A DNA stretch of 64,000 nt from Photobacterium sanctipauli (GTDB taxonomy: Bacteria > Pseudomonadota > Gammaproteobacteria > Enterobacterales > Vibrionaceae): assembly GCF_003026495.1 (NCBI RefSeq), contig NZ_PYMA01000003.1, positions 434,001 to 498,000 on the forward strand, in the 5' to 3' direction. The translations under genes and the position numbers were made by a program. This document shows positions 53,844 through 62,156 of the stretch, in pieces; the stretch's first letter is position 1, and each line of letters opens with the position of its first letter. The notes under the pieces were generated by a model. That model ran no database searches and had not been told where the DNA came from. It saw only the letters and a list, made by a program, of their open reading frames with translations.

Positions 53844-55306
53844 ATGAGTTTGTTAATCGCCCTTATCGGGCTGGTGATCGCCGGTCGGCTGATCCTTAAA
53901 AACTACAACCCGCAAGGCGTCCTGTTTACCACAGGTATTGCCATGATGTTTCTGGCTATCTTTACCAACAACGCCAGTTTTGTCGATAAGTCCACCGGCT
54001 GGATCGGCTTCGATATTTTCGAATACATCAGCAACACCTTCAGCAACCGCGCTGGCGGACTCGGCTTGAAGATCATGCTTATTGGCGGCTTTGCCATGCT
54101 AATGTCTGTCATTGGGGCCAGCCAAGTCATGGTACGGGTGACATCCAAACCACTGATGAAGCTTAACTCGCCTTATCTTATGCTGGCGATGGCGTTTATC
54201 TTGGGTCAGTGCCTAGCGCTATTTATCTCGAGTGCCACCGGCCTTGGCCTGTTGCTTATGGCGACCCTTTATCCGGTTCTTATCCGCCTTGGTTGTAGTA
54301 AAGCAGCCGTTGCCGCCGTGTTGGCGAGTACCTGTGCCATTGAGTTCGGGCCTGGCTCGGGCAACTCAATTCTTGCGGCACAAACCGCCGGATTGGATAT
54401 CACCGAGTACTTCATCAACGACCAGCTTCCGGTGATCAGTATTCTGATTGTTGTTGTGGCGGCTATCCACGCCCTTACCCAACGTTACTTCGATAAAAAC
54501 TAGGCGTCGAAGCAACCAGCTCCCCCGTCGACACCCAAGTTGAAGATACCGGTTCAGAGACCCCGCTTTACTACATATTGTTACCGATGCTTCCTCTGTT
54601 CTTCATGCTGACATTCAGCAAGATGGGCGTAGGGACAATTAACGTAGGCATGGCAACCGCCATCTTGCTCAGTATCTTCATCAGTTTAAGCTGTGAGTTT
54701 TTACGCCATCGTCAAGCCAAGGCGGTTTTCGAAAAGCTGCAAGGCGTGTTCAACGACATGGGCAAAGTGTTTGCCACCGTAGTAACCCTGATTATTGCAG
54801 GCCAGACCTTTGCCATGGGGCTCAAGTCTATTGGCGCTATCGATGCCCTTCTTAACCTCGCCAGCGGTGCAGGTTTTGCCGCGAGCGTGATAGCGCTGTT
54901 CATGGCTATCCTCACCTTTACCATCTCAGCACTGATGGGCTCGGGCAATGCGGCCTTCTTCTCATTCGCGCCGATGGTGCCGCAAATTGCGGAGAAGATT
55001 GGCACCAATGTCGCCGACATGATCCTGCCAATCCAGCTATCTGCCGGATTCGGCCGAACAATTTCTCCTATTGCAGGGGTCATCATTGCTGTTGCGGGTA
55101 TCTCGGGCCTGTCACCGTTTGATATTGTGCGCCGTACCCTGATCCCAATGCTCAGCGGATGGCTAATCATGCTAGCGATCACCTTCACCCGCAGTGGCCA
55201 AATCATGGAGCTACTTCCATTCCTAGCCGGTGCGGTCGTACTTGCTATTGCAGGCATGGCGGTAATGAAAAAACGTGCCAAACAAAAGCTCGGCGAGACA
55301 GCATAA
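53844..55306 (+). pseudogene. DcuC-family C4-dicarboxylate carrier gene with one frameshift
   Basis: Two frames together give a carrier of about 487 residues like E. coli DcuC (461). Part one (53844-54503) has ATGVLF-like start, LASKP-like VTSKPLMKLNSPYLML and ISSATGLGLLLMATLYPVLIRLG; it stops at TAG after TTC GAT AAA AAC. Part two is in the -1 frame from about 54495, with SETPLYYILLPMLPLFFML, ALMGSGNAAFFSFAPMVP, LQLSAGFGRTISPIAGV (here IQLSAGFGRT) and ISPFDIVRRT-like ends. Adding one A to the run of five A restores a single frame. The heptamer T-AAA-AAC is not a proper slippery site, so programmed frameshifting is unlikely. DcuC exchanges or exports succinate and similar acids. Confidence 0.8.
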
Positions 55307-55325
55307 ACCACGGAACGATTAAGCA

Positions 55326-55361
55326 AAGGAGGCAGGCTAAAAGAAGTTAGCCTGCCTCCTT
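55326..55361 (+). terminator. Hairpin after the dcuC-like gene
   Basis: A 15-bp perfect stem (AAGGAGGCAGGCTAA with TTAGCCTGCCTCCTT) with a 6-base loop, but no T tract. Probably stabilises or ends the iadA transcript. Confidence 0.7.
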
Positions 55362-55736
55362 AAACCGGAAAGCAGCAAGGAAAAACCCCATTTAGAAACA
55401 CCGTTCCGTTACGTGAACCCCCTAGAACGCTTCCAACCCCCTGCGCCATAGAGCGTTTATTTGCCCGACTTGCAATGCTAGCGTCCTTCGCCACAACGAT
55501 TCCCACCCTTAACATAATCAAAATAAATAATTAAAAATCAACAAAATACAAGCAACGCTATAATAGTAACAGATAGCACTGTTGTGCTTTCCGACAAATT
55601 ACAAACGTGAATCAATCCTTAGACAACAATGCTTCCCACCAAACTATCGAGAAGTTATTTTTATTTTTTTGAAAAGCCTTTTCATTTTTTAACTCTTTCA
55701 TTATAATCGCTTCATCAACGACAGAGAGAGATTGTT
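55362..55736. other. Promoter region of the RpiB-like gene
   Basis: About 375 bp, AT-rich towards its right end, without a credible ORF. It contains a KdgR-type palindrome at 55670-55684 and GAGAGAGA as the ribosome site of the RpiB-like gene. Confidence 0.6.
55670..55684. promoter_or_regulatory. Putative KdgR operator upstream of the RpiB-like gene
   Basis: TGAAAAGCCTTTTCA, a perfect inverted repeat about a central base, flanked by T runs. It matches the layout of the sites at 59058 and 59138 and the known KdgR pattern of TGAAA and TTTCA arms. It lies 52 bp ahead of the start codon. Confidence 0.75.
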
Positions 55737-56375
55737 ATGAAAATCGCACTAATGATGGAAAACAGCCAAGCGCCAAAGAACGCGATGGTTGCAGCTGAAC
55801 TAAACAACGTTGCAGGCGGCCTAGGTCACGACGTTTTCAATGTTGGTATGACAGATGAGAACGATCACCACCTAACGTACATTCACCTAGGTATCATGGC
55901 GAGCATTCTCCTTAACTCTAAAGCTGTAGATTTCGTCGTAACTGGTTGTGGTACTGGCCAGGGCGCACTTATGTCTAGCAACCTGCACCCAGGTGTTGTT
56001 TGTGGTTACTGCCTAGAGCCATCAGATGCATTCCTTTTCAACCAAATCAACAACGGCAATGCTATCTCTCTAGCATTCGCTAAGGGCTTCGGCTGGGCTG
56101 GTGAACTTAACATCCGCTACATCTTCGAAAAAGCCTTCACTGGTAAGCGTGGCGAAGGTTACCCAATTGAGCGTGCTGCACCTCAGCAGGCTAACGCTGC
56201 AATCCTTAACGATGTAAAAGCCGCTGTTTCTAAAAATGTAGTAGAAGGCCTACAAGCTATGGACCAAGAGCTAGTGAAAACGGCTGTTGGTAGCAAGCAA
56301 TTCCAAGAGTGCTTCTTCGCAAACTGCCAAGTTGAAGAAATCAAAGAGTACGTACTGTCTTTGCTTGAAAAGTAA
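55737..56375 (+). CDS. RpiB/LacAB-family isomerase, probably for 5-keto-4-deoxyuronate
   Basis: 212 residues: KIALMMENSQAPKNAMVAAEL, then VDFVVTGCGTGQGALMSSNLHPGVVCGYCLEPSDAFLFNQINNGN (the RpiB active-site region TGCGTGxG and the C-x-x-P turn). The C-terminal extension of about 60 residues exceeds normal RpiB (about 150). Highly biased codons suggest strong expression. In streptococci a RpiB-type enzyme (DhuI) isomerises the unsaturated-uronate product that KduI handles in enterobacteria. With KduD, KdgK, Eda and KdgR close by and a KdgR-type operator ahead, this gene is the best candidate for that step here. Confidence 0.8.
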   Translation: MKIALMMENSQAPKNAMVAAELNNVAGGLGHDVFNVGMTDENDHHLTYIHLGIMASILLNSKAVDFVVTGCGTGQGALMSSNLHPGVVCGYCLEPSDAFLFNQINNGNAISLAFAKGFGWAGELNIRYIFEKAFTGKRGEGYPIERAAPQQANAAILNDVKAAVSKNVVEGLQAMDQELVKTAVGSKQFQECFFANCQVEEIKEYVLSLLEK

Positions 56376-56400
56376 TTCAGTCCCCACCTCTGACTTATCC

Positions 56401-56424
56401 ATAAACCGCCTTCGGGCGGTTTAT
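56401..56424 (+). terminator. Terminator after the RpiB-like gene
   Basis: ATAAACCGCC, TTCG tetraloop, GGCGGTTTAT, then TTTG: a 10-bp stem with a stable loop. Confidence 0.85.
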
Positions 56425-56686
56425 TTGATCTTCGAGCTCGCCATTACCTGCCCCTGTCTATTTGCTTCCCCCCTATAGTGCTACCTCCCCCGCTATCGCA
56501 TCGTTCGATAAATATTTTTCAAATTTAATGTAAATAGATCTAGATAACGAAAAAATATTTTCATGAAGGTATGATGGCGAATAAACACCACTAATAACAA
56601 CACCATTAATTATATGGTCAGATTATTGCTGGGATTGATAGGCACATTCATCAAAAAATAATAAAACCGATGTACAAGGAGGCTCC
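56425..56686. promoter_or_regulatory. Promoter region of the TIM-barrel isomerase gene
   Basis: About 260 bp, AT-rich. GAAAAAATATTTTC at 56549-56562 is a dyad similar in composition to the KdgR-type sites but with arm spacing off by one, so KdgR control is only possible. AAGGAGG precedes the start at 56687. Confidence 0.5.
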
Positions 56687-57514
56687 ATGAAATTTGCTCT
56701 GCACGGCATGATCTCATTGCATAACAACATTATCAGTGACATCCGCTTGGCCAAGGAAACCGGTTATCAAGGGCTGGAAATTCATACCGAAAAACTTTGG
56801 CGCTACATTAATGCAGGGCTAACTAGTGAAGCCTTCAAGGCCCGCCTTGATGCCGCCGAGCTCAAGCCTACCGCCATCGATATCATCGGTTCGGTTGAAG
56901 CAGCAGATAAGGAAGCACAGCAAAAAGTGTTCAATGAGGCGAAAACCCTATGCCAGTTCGCCAACGACATCGGCTGCGATACCATCCAGCTCAACGCGTT
57001 CGAGTCACTCAATGCGCTATCGGTAGAAGACAACATCCGACTAACGGCGGCTAACATTCGTGAGATTGCTGATATTGGCCGTGATTTTGGGGTTAAGTTC
57101 CAGTATGAAGGCGCAGCCTGGACCCCCATCGCCACGCTAGACGACTACTATCGCCTGCATGATGCGGTTGGCCGTGATAACTTCGGCTTTGTGTTGGACA
57201 CTTGGCACTTCTGGGCATGCCGTGGGGCGACCCCAGAGTCGATCAGCAAAATCGACCAAGCGCTGATTTATAACGTGCACCTGTCTGATGGCAAACGCCC
57301 GGATGTTGGCCAACCTTGGGTAGATGAAACCCTGCTCCGTGGTTGCTTGTTGGGAGAAGGCGATATACCGCTGCAGGAATGGGTTAGTGCCATCCAATCA
57401 ACTGGCTTTGATGGGTTCTACTCGGGTGAATTCCTCAACCCGCAGCTATGGGAAGGGGATCATTATGAAACAGCCGAAACGATGCTGAAGCAAATGCGCA
57501 GCCTTGTTGGTTAA
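56687..57514 (+). CDS. Sugar phosphate isomerase/epimerase (TIM-barrel, AP-endonuclease-2 superfamily)
   Basis: 275 residues: FALHGMISLHNNIISDIRLAKETGYQGLEIHTEKLW at the N-terminus, TIQLNAFESLN, VKFQYEGAAWTPIA with metal-ligand Glu, FGFVLDTWHFWACRG (Asp and His ligands), VHLSDGKRP and YSGEFLNPQLW with the last Glu. These are the divalent-metal ligands of the xylose-isomerase-like family, which includes IolE, IolI, hydroxypyruvate isomerase and tagatose epimerases. The substrate is unknown; genomic position suggests a uronate or keto-sugar intermediate. Confidence 0.83.
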   Translation: MKFALHGMISLHNNIISDIRLAKETGYQGLEIHTEKLWRYINAGLTSEAFKARLDAAELKPTAIDIIGSVEAADKEAQQKVFNEAKTLCQFANDIGCDTIQLNAFESLNALSVEDNIRLTAANIREIADIGRDFGVKFQYEGAAWTPIATLDDYYRLHDAVGRDNFGFVLDTWHFWACRGATPESISKIDQALIYNVHLSDGKRPDVGQPWVDETLLRGCLLGEGDIPLQEWVSAIQSTGFDGFYSGEFLNPQLWEGDHYETAETMLKQMRSLVG

Positions 57515-57532
57515 GAACAAACACAACGAATG

Positions 57533-57559
57533 AAAACGCGCAGCCTGCCTGCGCGTTTT
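57533..57559. terminator. Bidirectional terminator
   Basis: AAAACGCGCAG with CTGCGCGTTTT and a CCTGC loop, between convergent genes. Confidence 0.88.
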
Positions 57560-57564
57560 GCCAG

Positions 57565-58080
57565 TTAGCTCGCCTCTGCCTCAACCGTCGCCTTGCTCCG
57601 ATACAGGCGGTAGATAGTCGTCAGGTTCACAGAAAGCAAGGTCAGCTCGAGTAACACCCCGCCAACCGACCCGACGATAACATTATTGATAAGCCAGCAG
57701 ATCGCCCCCACAACAAAGGCAAGCCGCATCTGGATCCCGCTAAGGCAAAACAGCGCGTAAGAGCCAATACACGCCCCCATGATAGGCAACAGATCAACCC
57801 AGCCTTCTGCCAACCAGTAGCCAGCGGCAAGGTTAAATGCAACGAAAATATACGCCAGCGCCTTTGATTGATACTTGATTGACAGCCCAGTACGAAAGGC
57901 CGAAAGCATCGCGCTCATTGCTGATGTCACCGCCCCCAACAGGAAGAAGTGCACCATGTGATTGACATTCAACAACACCATCATCAGCTTCAATTTTCTA
58001 TCATTCTTTTGATAGAACGCCGCCACGCCCAGCGCAAAGCTCACCATGCCCAATGCTTGGGCAAAGGAAAATTCCAACAT
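57565..58080 (-). CDS. YgjV-family inner-membrane protein
   Basis: 171 residues with five to six hydrophobic helices. FAQALGMVSFALGVAAFYQKNDRKLK at the start, NVNHMVHFFLLGA and the later ICWLINNVIVGSVGG match the Imp-YgjV family. In E. coli, ygjV lies beside the hexuronate transport and catabolism genes, and here it again sits within a uronate cluster. Function is unknown; a transport or sensing role in uronate use is an inference from this repeated neighbourhood. Confidence 0.85.
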   Translation of the reverse strand: MLEFSFAQALGMVSFALGVAAFYQKNDRKLKLMMVLLNVNHMVHFFLLGAVTSAMSAMLSAFRTGLSIKYQSKALAYIFVAFNLAAGYWLAEGWVDLLPIMGACIGSYALFCLSGIQMRLAFVVGAICWLINNVIVGSVGGVLLELTLLSVNLTTIYRLYRSKATVEAEAS

Positions 58081-58133
58081 GCTAAGCCAACCTTCTGCCA
58101 GAGATTAAATGGGATTGGTATACAACGAGAAAA

Positions 58134-58161
58134 CGGCTGCACTATATCAATAGTGCAGCCG
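58134..58161 (-). terminator. Terminator after kduD
   Basis: A 12-bp perfect stem (CGGCTGCACTAT with ATAGTGCAGCCG) and an ATCA loop, followed on the minus strand by TTTT. Confidence 0.87.
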
Positions 58162-58188
58162 CCGATAATTTCACATCAGAACGATGTA

Positions 58189-58950
58189 TTAGCGAGCTAA
58201 CCAGCCGCCGTCAACCGCCAAGGTGTAGCCGTTAACGTAAGAAGCCGCATCTGACGCCAGGAATACACATGGGCCAGCAAGATCCGCAGGCTCACCCCAG
58301 CGATCAGCCGGAATACGCTCTAGAATTTCTGCATTACGCTGCTCGTCTGCACGCAGCTGCGCCGTGTTATTGGTAGCCATGTAGCCCGGTGCAATAGCGT
58401 TAACGTTAATACCGTGCTTCGCCCACTCGTTCGCCATCAGACGGGTCACACCCATCACGCCACTTTTCGACGCAGTGTAAGAAGGCACGCGGATACCGCC
58501 TTGGAAAGACAGCATAGAAGCGATATTGATGATCTTGCCGCCGTTACCCTGAGAGATAAACTGCTTCGCCACAGCCTGAGACATAAAGAACACAGACTTG
58601 ATGTTGATGTTCATCACGTCGTCCCAGTCTTGCTCTGAAAAATCAATCGCATCGTTACGACGGATAATACCTGCGTTGTTTACCAGAATATCGATCTTGC
58701 CGAACTTGCTTACCGCCTGATCAATGATGCCCGCAATGTCGTCGGTTTTCATCAGGTTAGCTCGAATATCAAGGAAATCACGACCAGTTGCTTTGATTTT
58801 CTCGATAGTTTCGGTTGGTTCAACAATGTTCACACCTACAATGTCACAACCTGCCTGTGCCAAACCCAGCGCCATGCCCTGACCAAGCCCAGTGTCGCAA
58901 CCTGTCACGATGGCAACTTTACCCTGAAGATCAAAATTATTAAGAATCAT
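58189..58950 (-). CDS. kduD: 2-dehydro-3-deoxy-D-gluconate 5-dehydrogenase
   Basis: 253 residues, identical in length to E. coli KduD. A short-chain dehydrogenase that reduces 2,5-diketo-3-deoxygluconate to KDG. Visible motifs: VTGCDTGLGQGMALGLAQAG (coenzyme loop), VNNAGIIRR, INIASMLSFQGGIRVPSYTASK with the catalytic Ser, Tyr and Lys, and VNAIAPGYMATNN, all almost identical to KduD. The ATG at 58950 with GAGGAAA ahead is chosen over an upstream in-frame start. It is divergent from kdgR, with a KdgR-type palindrome 108 bp ahead of its start. Confidence 0.96.
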   Translation of the reverse strand: MILNNFDLQGKVAIVTGCDTGLGQGMALGLAQAGCDIVGVNIVEPTETIEKIKATGRDFLDIRANLMKTDDIAGIIDQAVSKFGKIDILVNNAGIIRRNDAIDFSEQDWDDVMNINIKSVFFMSQAVAKQFISQGNGGKIINIASMLSFQGGIRVPSYTASKSGVMGVTRLMANEWAKHGINVNAIAPGYMATNNTAQLRADEQRNAEILERIPADRWGEPADLAGPCVFLASDAASYVNGYTLAVDGGWLAR

Positions 58951-59057
58951 GTCATTTCCTCGATGCCTGTTCATGGCCATTGGCCCGAACGAATTAAAGC
59001 GTTATCCCGTTAATGTGGTTGCACTATAACAACGACAAAAAGTGATATCAAGTTTTT

Positions 59058-59072
59058 TGAAATGGCATTTCA
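59058..59072. promoter_or_regulatory. Putative KdgR operator, kduD side
   Basis: TGAAATGGCATTTCA, a 15-bp near-perfect palindrome flanked by T runs, in the kduD-kdgR divergent region. Best match in the window to the known KdgR pattern. Confidence 0.8.
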
Positions 59073-59137
59073 TTTTTATAATTACTCATCACATTCCAAT
59101 CAGGCGTGATGACAAATAAGACATGATTCAGAATTTT

Positions 59138-59152
59138 TGAAAAAGCCTTTCA
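59138..59152. promoter_or_regulatory. Putative KdgR operator, kdgR side
   Basis: TGAAAAAGCCTTTCA, 15 bp with the same outer arms, exactly 80 bp from the kduD-side site and 68 bp ahead of the kdgR start. Suggests autoregulation and possible looping between the two sites. Confidence 0.75.
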
Positions 59153-59220
59153 GAAAAATAGATACAAACTGACGATGAACGTATAATGCGGGCAATAACA
59201 GATTTGAAAGGAGTATTGCG

Positions 59221-60003
59221 ATGGAATCATCTAAGCAGCCAGAAGCCGTCTCGTCGGTGATGAAGGTGTTTGGGATCCTGCAGGCGCTGGGCGAACAAAA
59301 AGAAATTGGTGTGACCGAGCTTTCCCAACGCCTGATGATGTCGAAAAGTACGGTTTACCGCTTTCTACAAACCATGAAGATGCTGGGCTATGTCTCTCAA
59401 GAAGGTGAAACGGATAAATATGCTTTGACGCTAAAGCTATTTGAGCTGGGTGCTACCTCATTAGAACATGTTGATTTGGTTGATCTTTGTGATAAAGAAA
59501 TGCAGCACATCTCGCAGCAAACCAATGAAGCCCTACACCTGGGTGCCTTGGACGAGAATGCGATTATCTACATTCACAAAATCGACTCAGGCTACAACCT
59601 GCGTATGCAATCTCGCATCGGCCGCCGCAATCCGCTCTATAGCACCGCTATTGGTAAAGTACTACTGGCCTACCGCAGCGAAGAGTTTGCCCACGAAGCG
59701 CTAAAAGACGTCGACTTCATCAAGCATACCGACAAGACGCTGGAAAATATCGAGCAGTTGCTAAGTGAGCTAAAAGACGTCAAAGCCCAAGCCTTTGCGG
59801 AAGATAACGAAGAGCAAGAACCAGGTCTTCGCTGCATCGCTGCGCCTATCTTCGATCGTTTCGGCAATGTAATTGCTGGCCTGTCTATCTCGCTGCCAAC
59901 TATCCGTTTTGACGAAAAGCGCAAGTCTTACTACGTGGATCTGCTGCAAAATGCAAGCCGCAAGGTGTCTGAGCAACTGGGTTACCACAATTACCCTCAA
60001 TAA
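59221..60003 (+). CDS. kdgR: IclR-family repressor of the uronate regulon
   Basis: 260 residues. The winged helix at about 10-75 reads SSVMKVFGILQALGEQKEIGVTELSQRLMMSKSTVYRFLQTMK, nearly identical to E. coli KdgR. The IclR effector domain (ALHLGALDENAIIYIHKIDS, MQSRIGRRNPLYSTAIGKVLLA, EDNEEQEPGLRCIAAPIFDR) is also closely shared. KdgR binds KDG and then releases operators of pectin and uronate genes. It is divergent from kduD and followed by kdgK-eda, and AAAGGAG lies 8 bases ahead of the ATG. Three matching palindromes in the window are its likely targets. Confidence 0.95.
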   Translation: MESSKQPEAVSSVMKVFGILQALGEQKEIGVTELSQRLMMSKSTVYRFLQTMKMLGYVSQEGETDKYALTLKLFELGATSLEHVDLVDLCDKEMQHISQQTNEALHLGALDENAIIYIHKIDSGYNLRMQSRIGRRNPLYSTAIGKVLLAYRSEEFAHEALKDVDFIKHTDKTLENIEQLLSELKDVKAQAFAEDNEEQEPGLRCIAAPIFDRFGNVIAGLSISLPTIRFDEKRKSYYVDLLQNASRKVSEQLGYHNYPQ

Positions 60004-60052
60004 AAAGAAACGCAATTTCATTTTTATTGACTTAGAAACGCCAATTGATAAG

Positions 60053-60086
60053 AATACCCTCAGTGATTTTCATGAGGGTATTTTTT
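60053..60086 (+). terminator. Terminator-like hairpin overlapping the kdgK ribosome site
   Basis: AATACCCTCA with TGAGGGTATT, a 10-base loop, then six T that end at the kdgK ATG (60087). It looks like an intrinsic terminator for kdgR, but its 3' arm holds GAGGG, the only ribosome site for kdgK. It can thus act as terminator, as translation block, or as both. Confidence 0.8.
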
Positions 60087-61013
60087 ATGACGTTAAAACG
60101 CGTGGCCGTAATCGGCGAATGCATGGTCGAGTTACAGCGCAAGGACGGGCACATCAAGCAAACTTTTGGTGGTGATACCCTCAATACAGCCCTGTATCTT
60201 TCCCGCCTAACCCACCAGCACGGTGTTGAAACCAGCTATGTGACTGGCTTGGGCAACGATAGCTTCAGCCAAGAAATGCGCGAAGCTTGGCAGCAGGAAA
60301 AGATCAACACTGATCTGGTCTTCCAGTTGGAAGATAAAAACCCTGGCTTATACCTTATCGAAACTGACAACACAGGCGAGCGTACTTTCCACTACTGGCG
60401 AAACGACTCGGCTGCGCGCTACTGGCTTGAGCATGTTGACAGCCAGCAGCTGACCTCACAGCTAGCCGGTTTCGACATGATTTACCTGAGTGGGATCAGC
60501 CTAGCTATCTTGCCTGATGCGGCAAGGGAGACCCTTTACCAGGTTCTTGAAACCTGCAAGCAACAAGGCAGCAAGATTGTTTTCGACAACAACTACCGCC
60601 CGCGCCTATGGGCAAATGCCGACACTGCCGCCAAGCACTACCAGCGCATTCTTTCACTGACCGACACTGCGCTGCTGACTTTCGATGACGAAATCATGCT
60701 TTACGGCGAGCACAGCGTCGAAGCATGTATCGAGCGCAGCCAGCAGTGCGGCGTACGCGAGATTATCATCAAGCGCGGCGCAGAAGACTGCCTAGTGATC
60801 GCCGATGGCAACCAAATGTCGGTTGCGGCAACCCGTGTCGACAATGTGGTTGATACCACGGCAGCTGGCGACTCCTTCAGTGCGGGCTACCTTGCCAAGC
60901 GCCTGACGGGCGGCGATCTAGAAGCGTCTGCACTCAATGCACACAAGCTAGCGGGTACGGTGATCCAATACCAAGGTGCGATCATCCCTCACAACGCTAT
61001 GCCAAACCTATAA
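60087..61013 (+). CDS. kdgK: 2-keto-3-deoxygluconate kinase
   Basis: 308 residues, PfkB (ribokinase) family. It phosphorylates KDG to KDPG. RVAVIGECMVEL at the N-terminus, FGGDTLNTALYLSRL (substrate loop), DNNYRPRLW, TFDDE, and DTTAAGDSFSAGYLAKRL (anion hole and catalytic Asp) are visible, and length equals E. coli KdgK (309). The ATG at 60087 is chosen for its GAGGG and for the match to KdgK N-termini; the frame is open from 60045. eda follows after 22 bp. Confidence 0.94.
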   Translation: MTLKRVAVIGECMVELQRKDGHIKQTFGGDTLNTALYLSRLTHQHGVETSYVTGLGNDSFSQEMREAWQQEKINTDLVFQLEDKNPGLYLIETDNTGERTFHYWRNDSAARYWLEHVDSQQLTSQLAGFDMIYLSGISLAILPDAARETLYQVLETCKQQGSKIVFDNNYRPRLWANADTAAKHYQRILSLTDTALLTFDDEIMLYGEHSVEACIERSQQCGVREIIIKRGAEDCLVIADGNQMSVAATRVDNVVDTTAAGDSFSAGYLAKRLTGGDLEASALNAHKLAGTVIQYQGAIIPHNAMPNL

Positions 61014-61035
61014 AATTCTGACTAAGGAACGCAAA

Positions 61036-61659
61036 ATGTCTAACCTAAATGCTCGTATGGGCGAGTTGAAAGTCATTCCGGTTATCGCCATCAAAGACGC
61101 AGATAAAGCTGTTAAGCTTGCTCAGGTACTGTCTGAAAACGGCCTACCATGTGCCGAAGTGACCTTCCGCACAGAAGCTGCAGCCCAAGCTATTCGCAAT
61201 ATCCGCGAAGCGTTTCCAGAGATGCTAATCGGTGCTGGTACTGTACTGAATGCCGCACAGGTAGACGAAGCTATCGACGCGGGTGTTGACTTCATTGTTA
61301 GCCCAGGCTTCAACCCAACAACCGTGAAATACTGTCAGCAGCGCAACATGCCAATCATCCCGGGTGTTAACAACCCAAGCATGGTTGAGCAGGCAATGGA
61401 AATGGGCCTAGATACCCTGAAGTTCTTCCCAGCTGAGCCTTCTGGCGGCGTTAACATGCTAAAAGCTATGACGGCGGTTTACCCTGTTAGCTTCATGCCA
61501 ACAGGCGGTGTTAACCCGGCTAACGTGAAAGACTACTTGGGCGTGAAATCTGTCTTCGCTTGTGGCGGTACTTGGATGGTACCGGGTAACCTTATTGACG
61601 AAGAGCGTTGGGATGAACTAGCAGAGCTAGTAAAAGGCGTGGCAGATATCGTTGCCTAA
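61036..61659 (+). CDS. eda: KDPG/KHG aldolase
   Basis: 207 residues, class I aldolase that splits KDPG into pyruvate and glyceraldehyde 3-phosphate. KVIPVIAIKD at the start, PCAEVTFRTEAAAQAIR with the catalytic Glu, IGAGTVLN, VSPGFNP, and TLKFFPAEPSGG with the Schiff-base Lys are all present. Length is close to E. coli Eda (213). The ATG at 61036 has AAGGAA ahead. It is the second gene of the kdgK-eda unit and completes the route from KDG to central metabolism. Codon use is highly biased, like other strongly expressed genes. Confidence 0.95.
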   Translation: MSNLNARMGELKVIPVIAIKDADKAVKLAQVLSENGLPCAEVTFRTEAAAQAIRNIREAFPEMLIGAGTVLNAAQVDEAIDAGVDFIVSPGFNPTTVKYCQQRNMPIIPGVNNPSMVEQAMEMGLDTLKFFPAEPSGGVNMLKAMTAVYPVSFMPTGGVNPANVKDYLGVKSVFACGGTWMVPGNLIDEERWDELAELVKGVADIVA

Positions 61660-61718
61660 CCCCGTGGTTTGAACTGGCCATGTCGAGATGTAGGCAGCGG
61701 CTAAACAAATTACAAAGC

Positions 61719-61748
61719 AAGAAGGAGGGCATGGCCCTCCTTCTTCTT
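61719..61748 (+). terminator. Terminator after eda
   Basis: A 12-bp perfect stem (AAGAAGGAGGGC with GCCCTCCTTCTT) and ATG loop, followed by CTTT. Confidence 0.9.
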
Positions 61749-61762
61749 TATCAAGCTCACCA

Positions 61763-61939
61763 CTATTCGGTTTCTTTGCTTTTAAACAAGCAATGCTGGG
61801 TGAAATCTTTGGCTTCGTTGGCCGTCCAATCCCCTTTCGGCTTTTCCTTCATCCCTTCGCACCACTTCTCGCTACCCACCTCTTCGGTACACGCGGTAAC
61901 GGCAAAACAAAAACACAACACGCTAAACAACTTTTTCAT
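61763..61939 (-). CDS. DUF3012 small lipoprotein
   Basis: 58 residues from the ATG at 61939 (AGGAA ahead). Signal peptide with lipobox VTAC (Cys about 17), then VGSEKWCEGMKEKPKGDWTA and EAKDFTQHCLF, which is the DUF3012 signature as I recall it. Two Cys in the mature part may pair. Function unknown. The frame extends 21 codons upstream but without a ribosome site. Confidence 0.85.
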   Translation of the reverse strand: MKKLFSVLCFCFAVTACTEEVGSEKWCEGMKEKPKGDWTANEAKDFTQHCLFKSKETE

Positions 61940-62107
61940 GATGGAAATTCCTGACTTTCTATTGGACGCTAGGCACGATTTCCTTCTTCGTGCACAAAGC
62001 ACTCGATGTTAGCTGTTCATCAAGTGTAATACATAGGCATCACAGAAATAGATTTGCGCCGGCATGCCAAACAATTGGGTTGAATATAAGGAGCAAAAAG
62101 AGGGTGC

Positions 62108-62133
62108 TAATGCCGTCTATATAAACGGCATTA
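62108..62133 (-). terminator. Hairpin after the outer-membrane barrel gene
   Basis: TAATGCCGT with ACGGCATTA and an 8-base loop. On the minus strand a short GC patch separates it from a TTTTT run, so termination is likely but not textbook. Confidence 0.55.
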
Positions 62134-62156
62134 CCTTAATCTGCAGGGTTAAAGTG

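Noticed and set aside
54490-54500. Programmed -1 frameshift in the dcuC-like gene
   Set aside because: The local heptamer is T-AAA-AAC, which does not allow re-pairing of the P-site tRNA; a missing A in the run is simpler.
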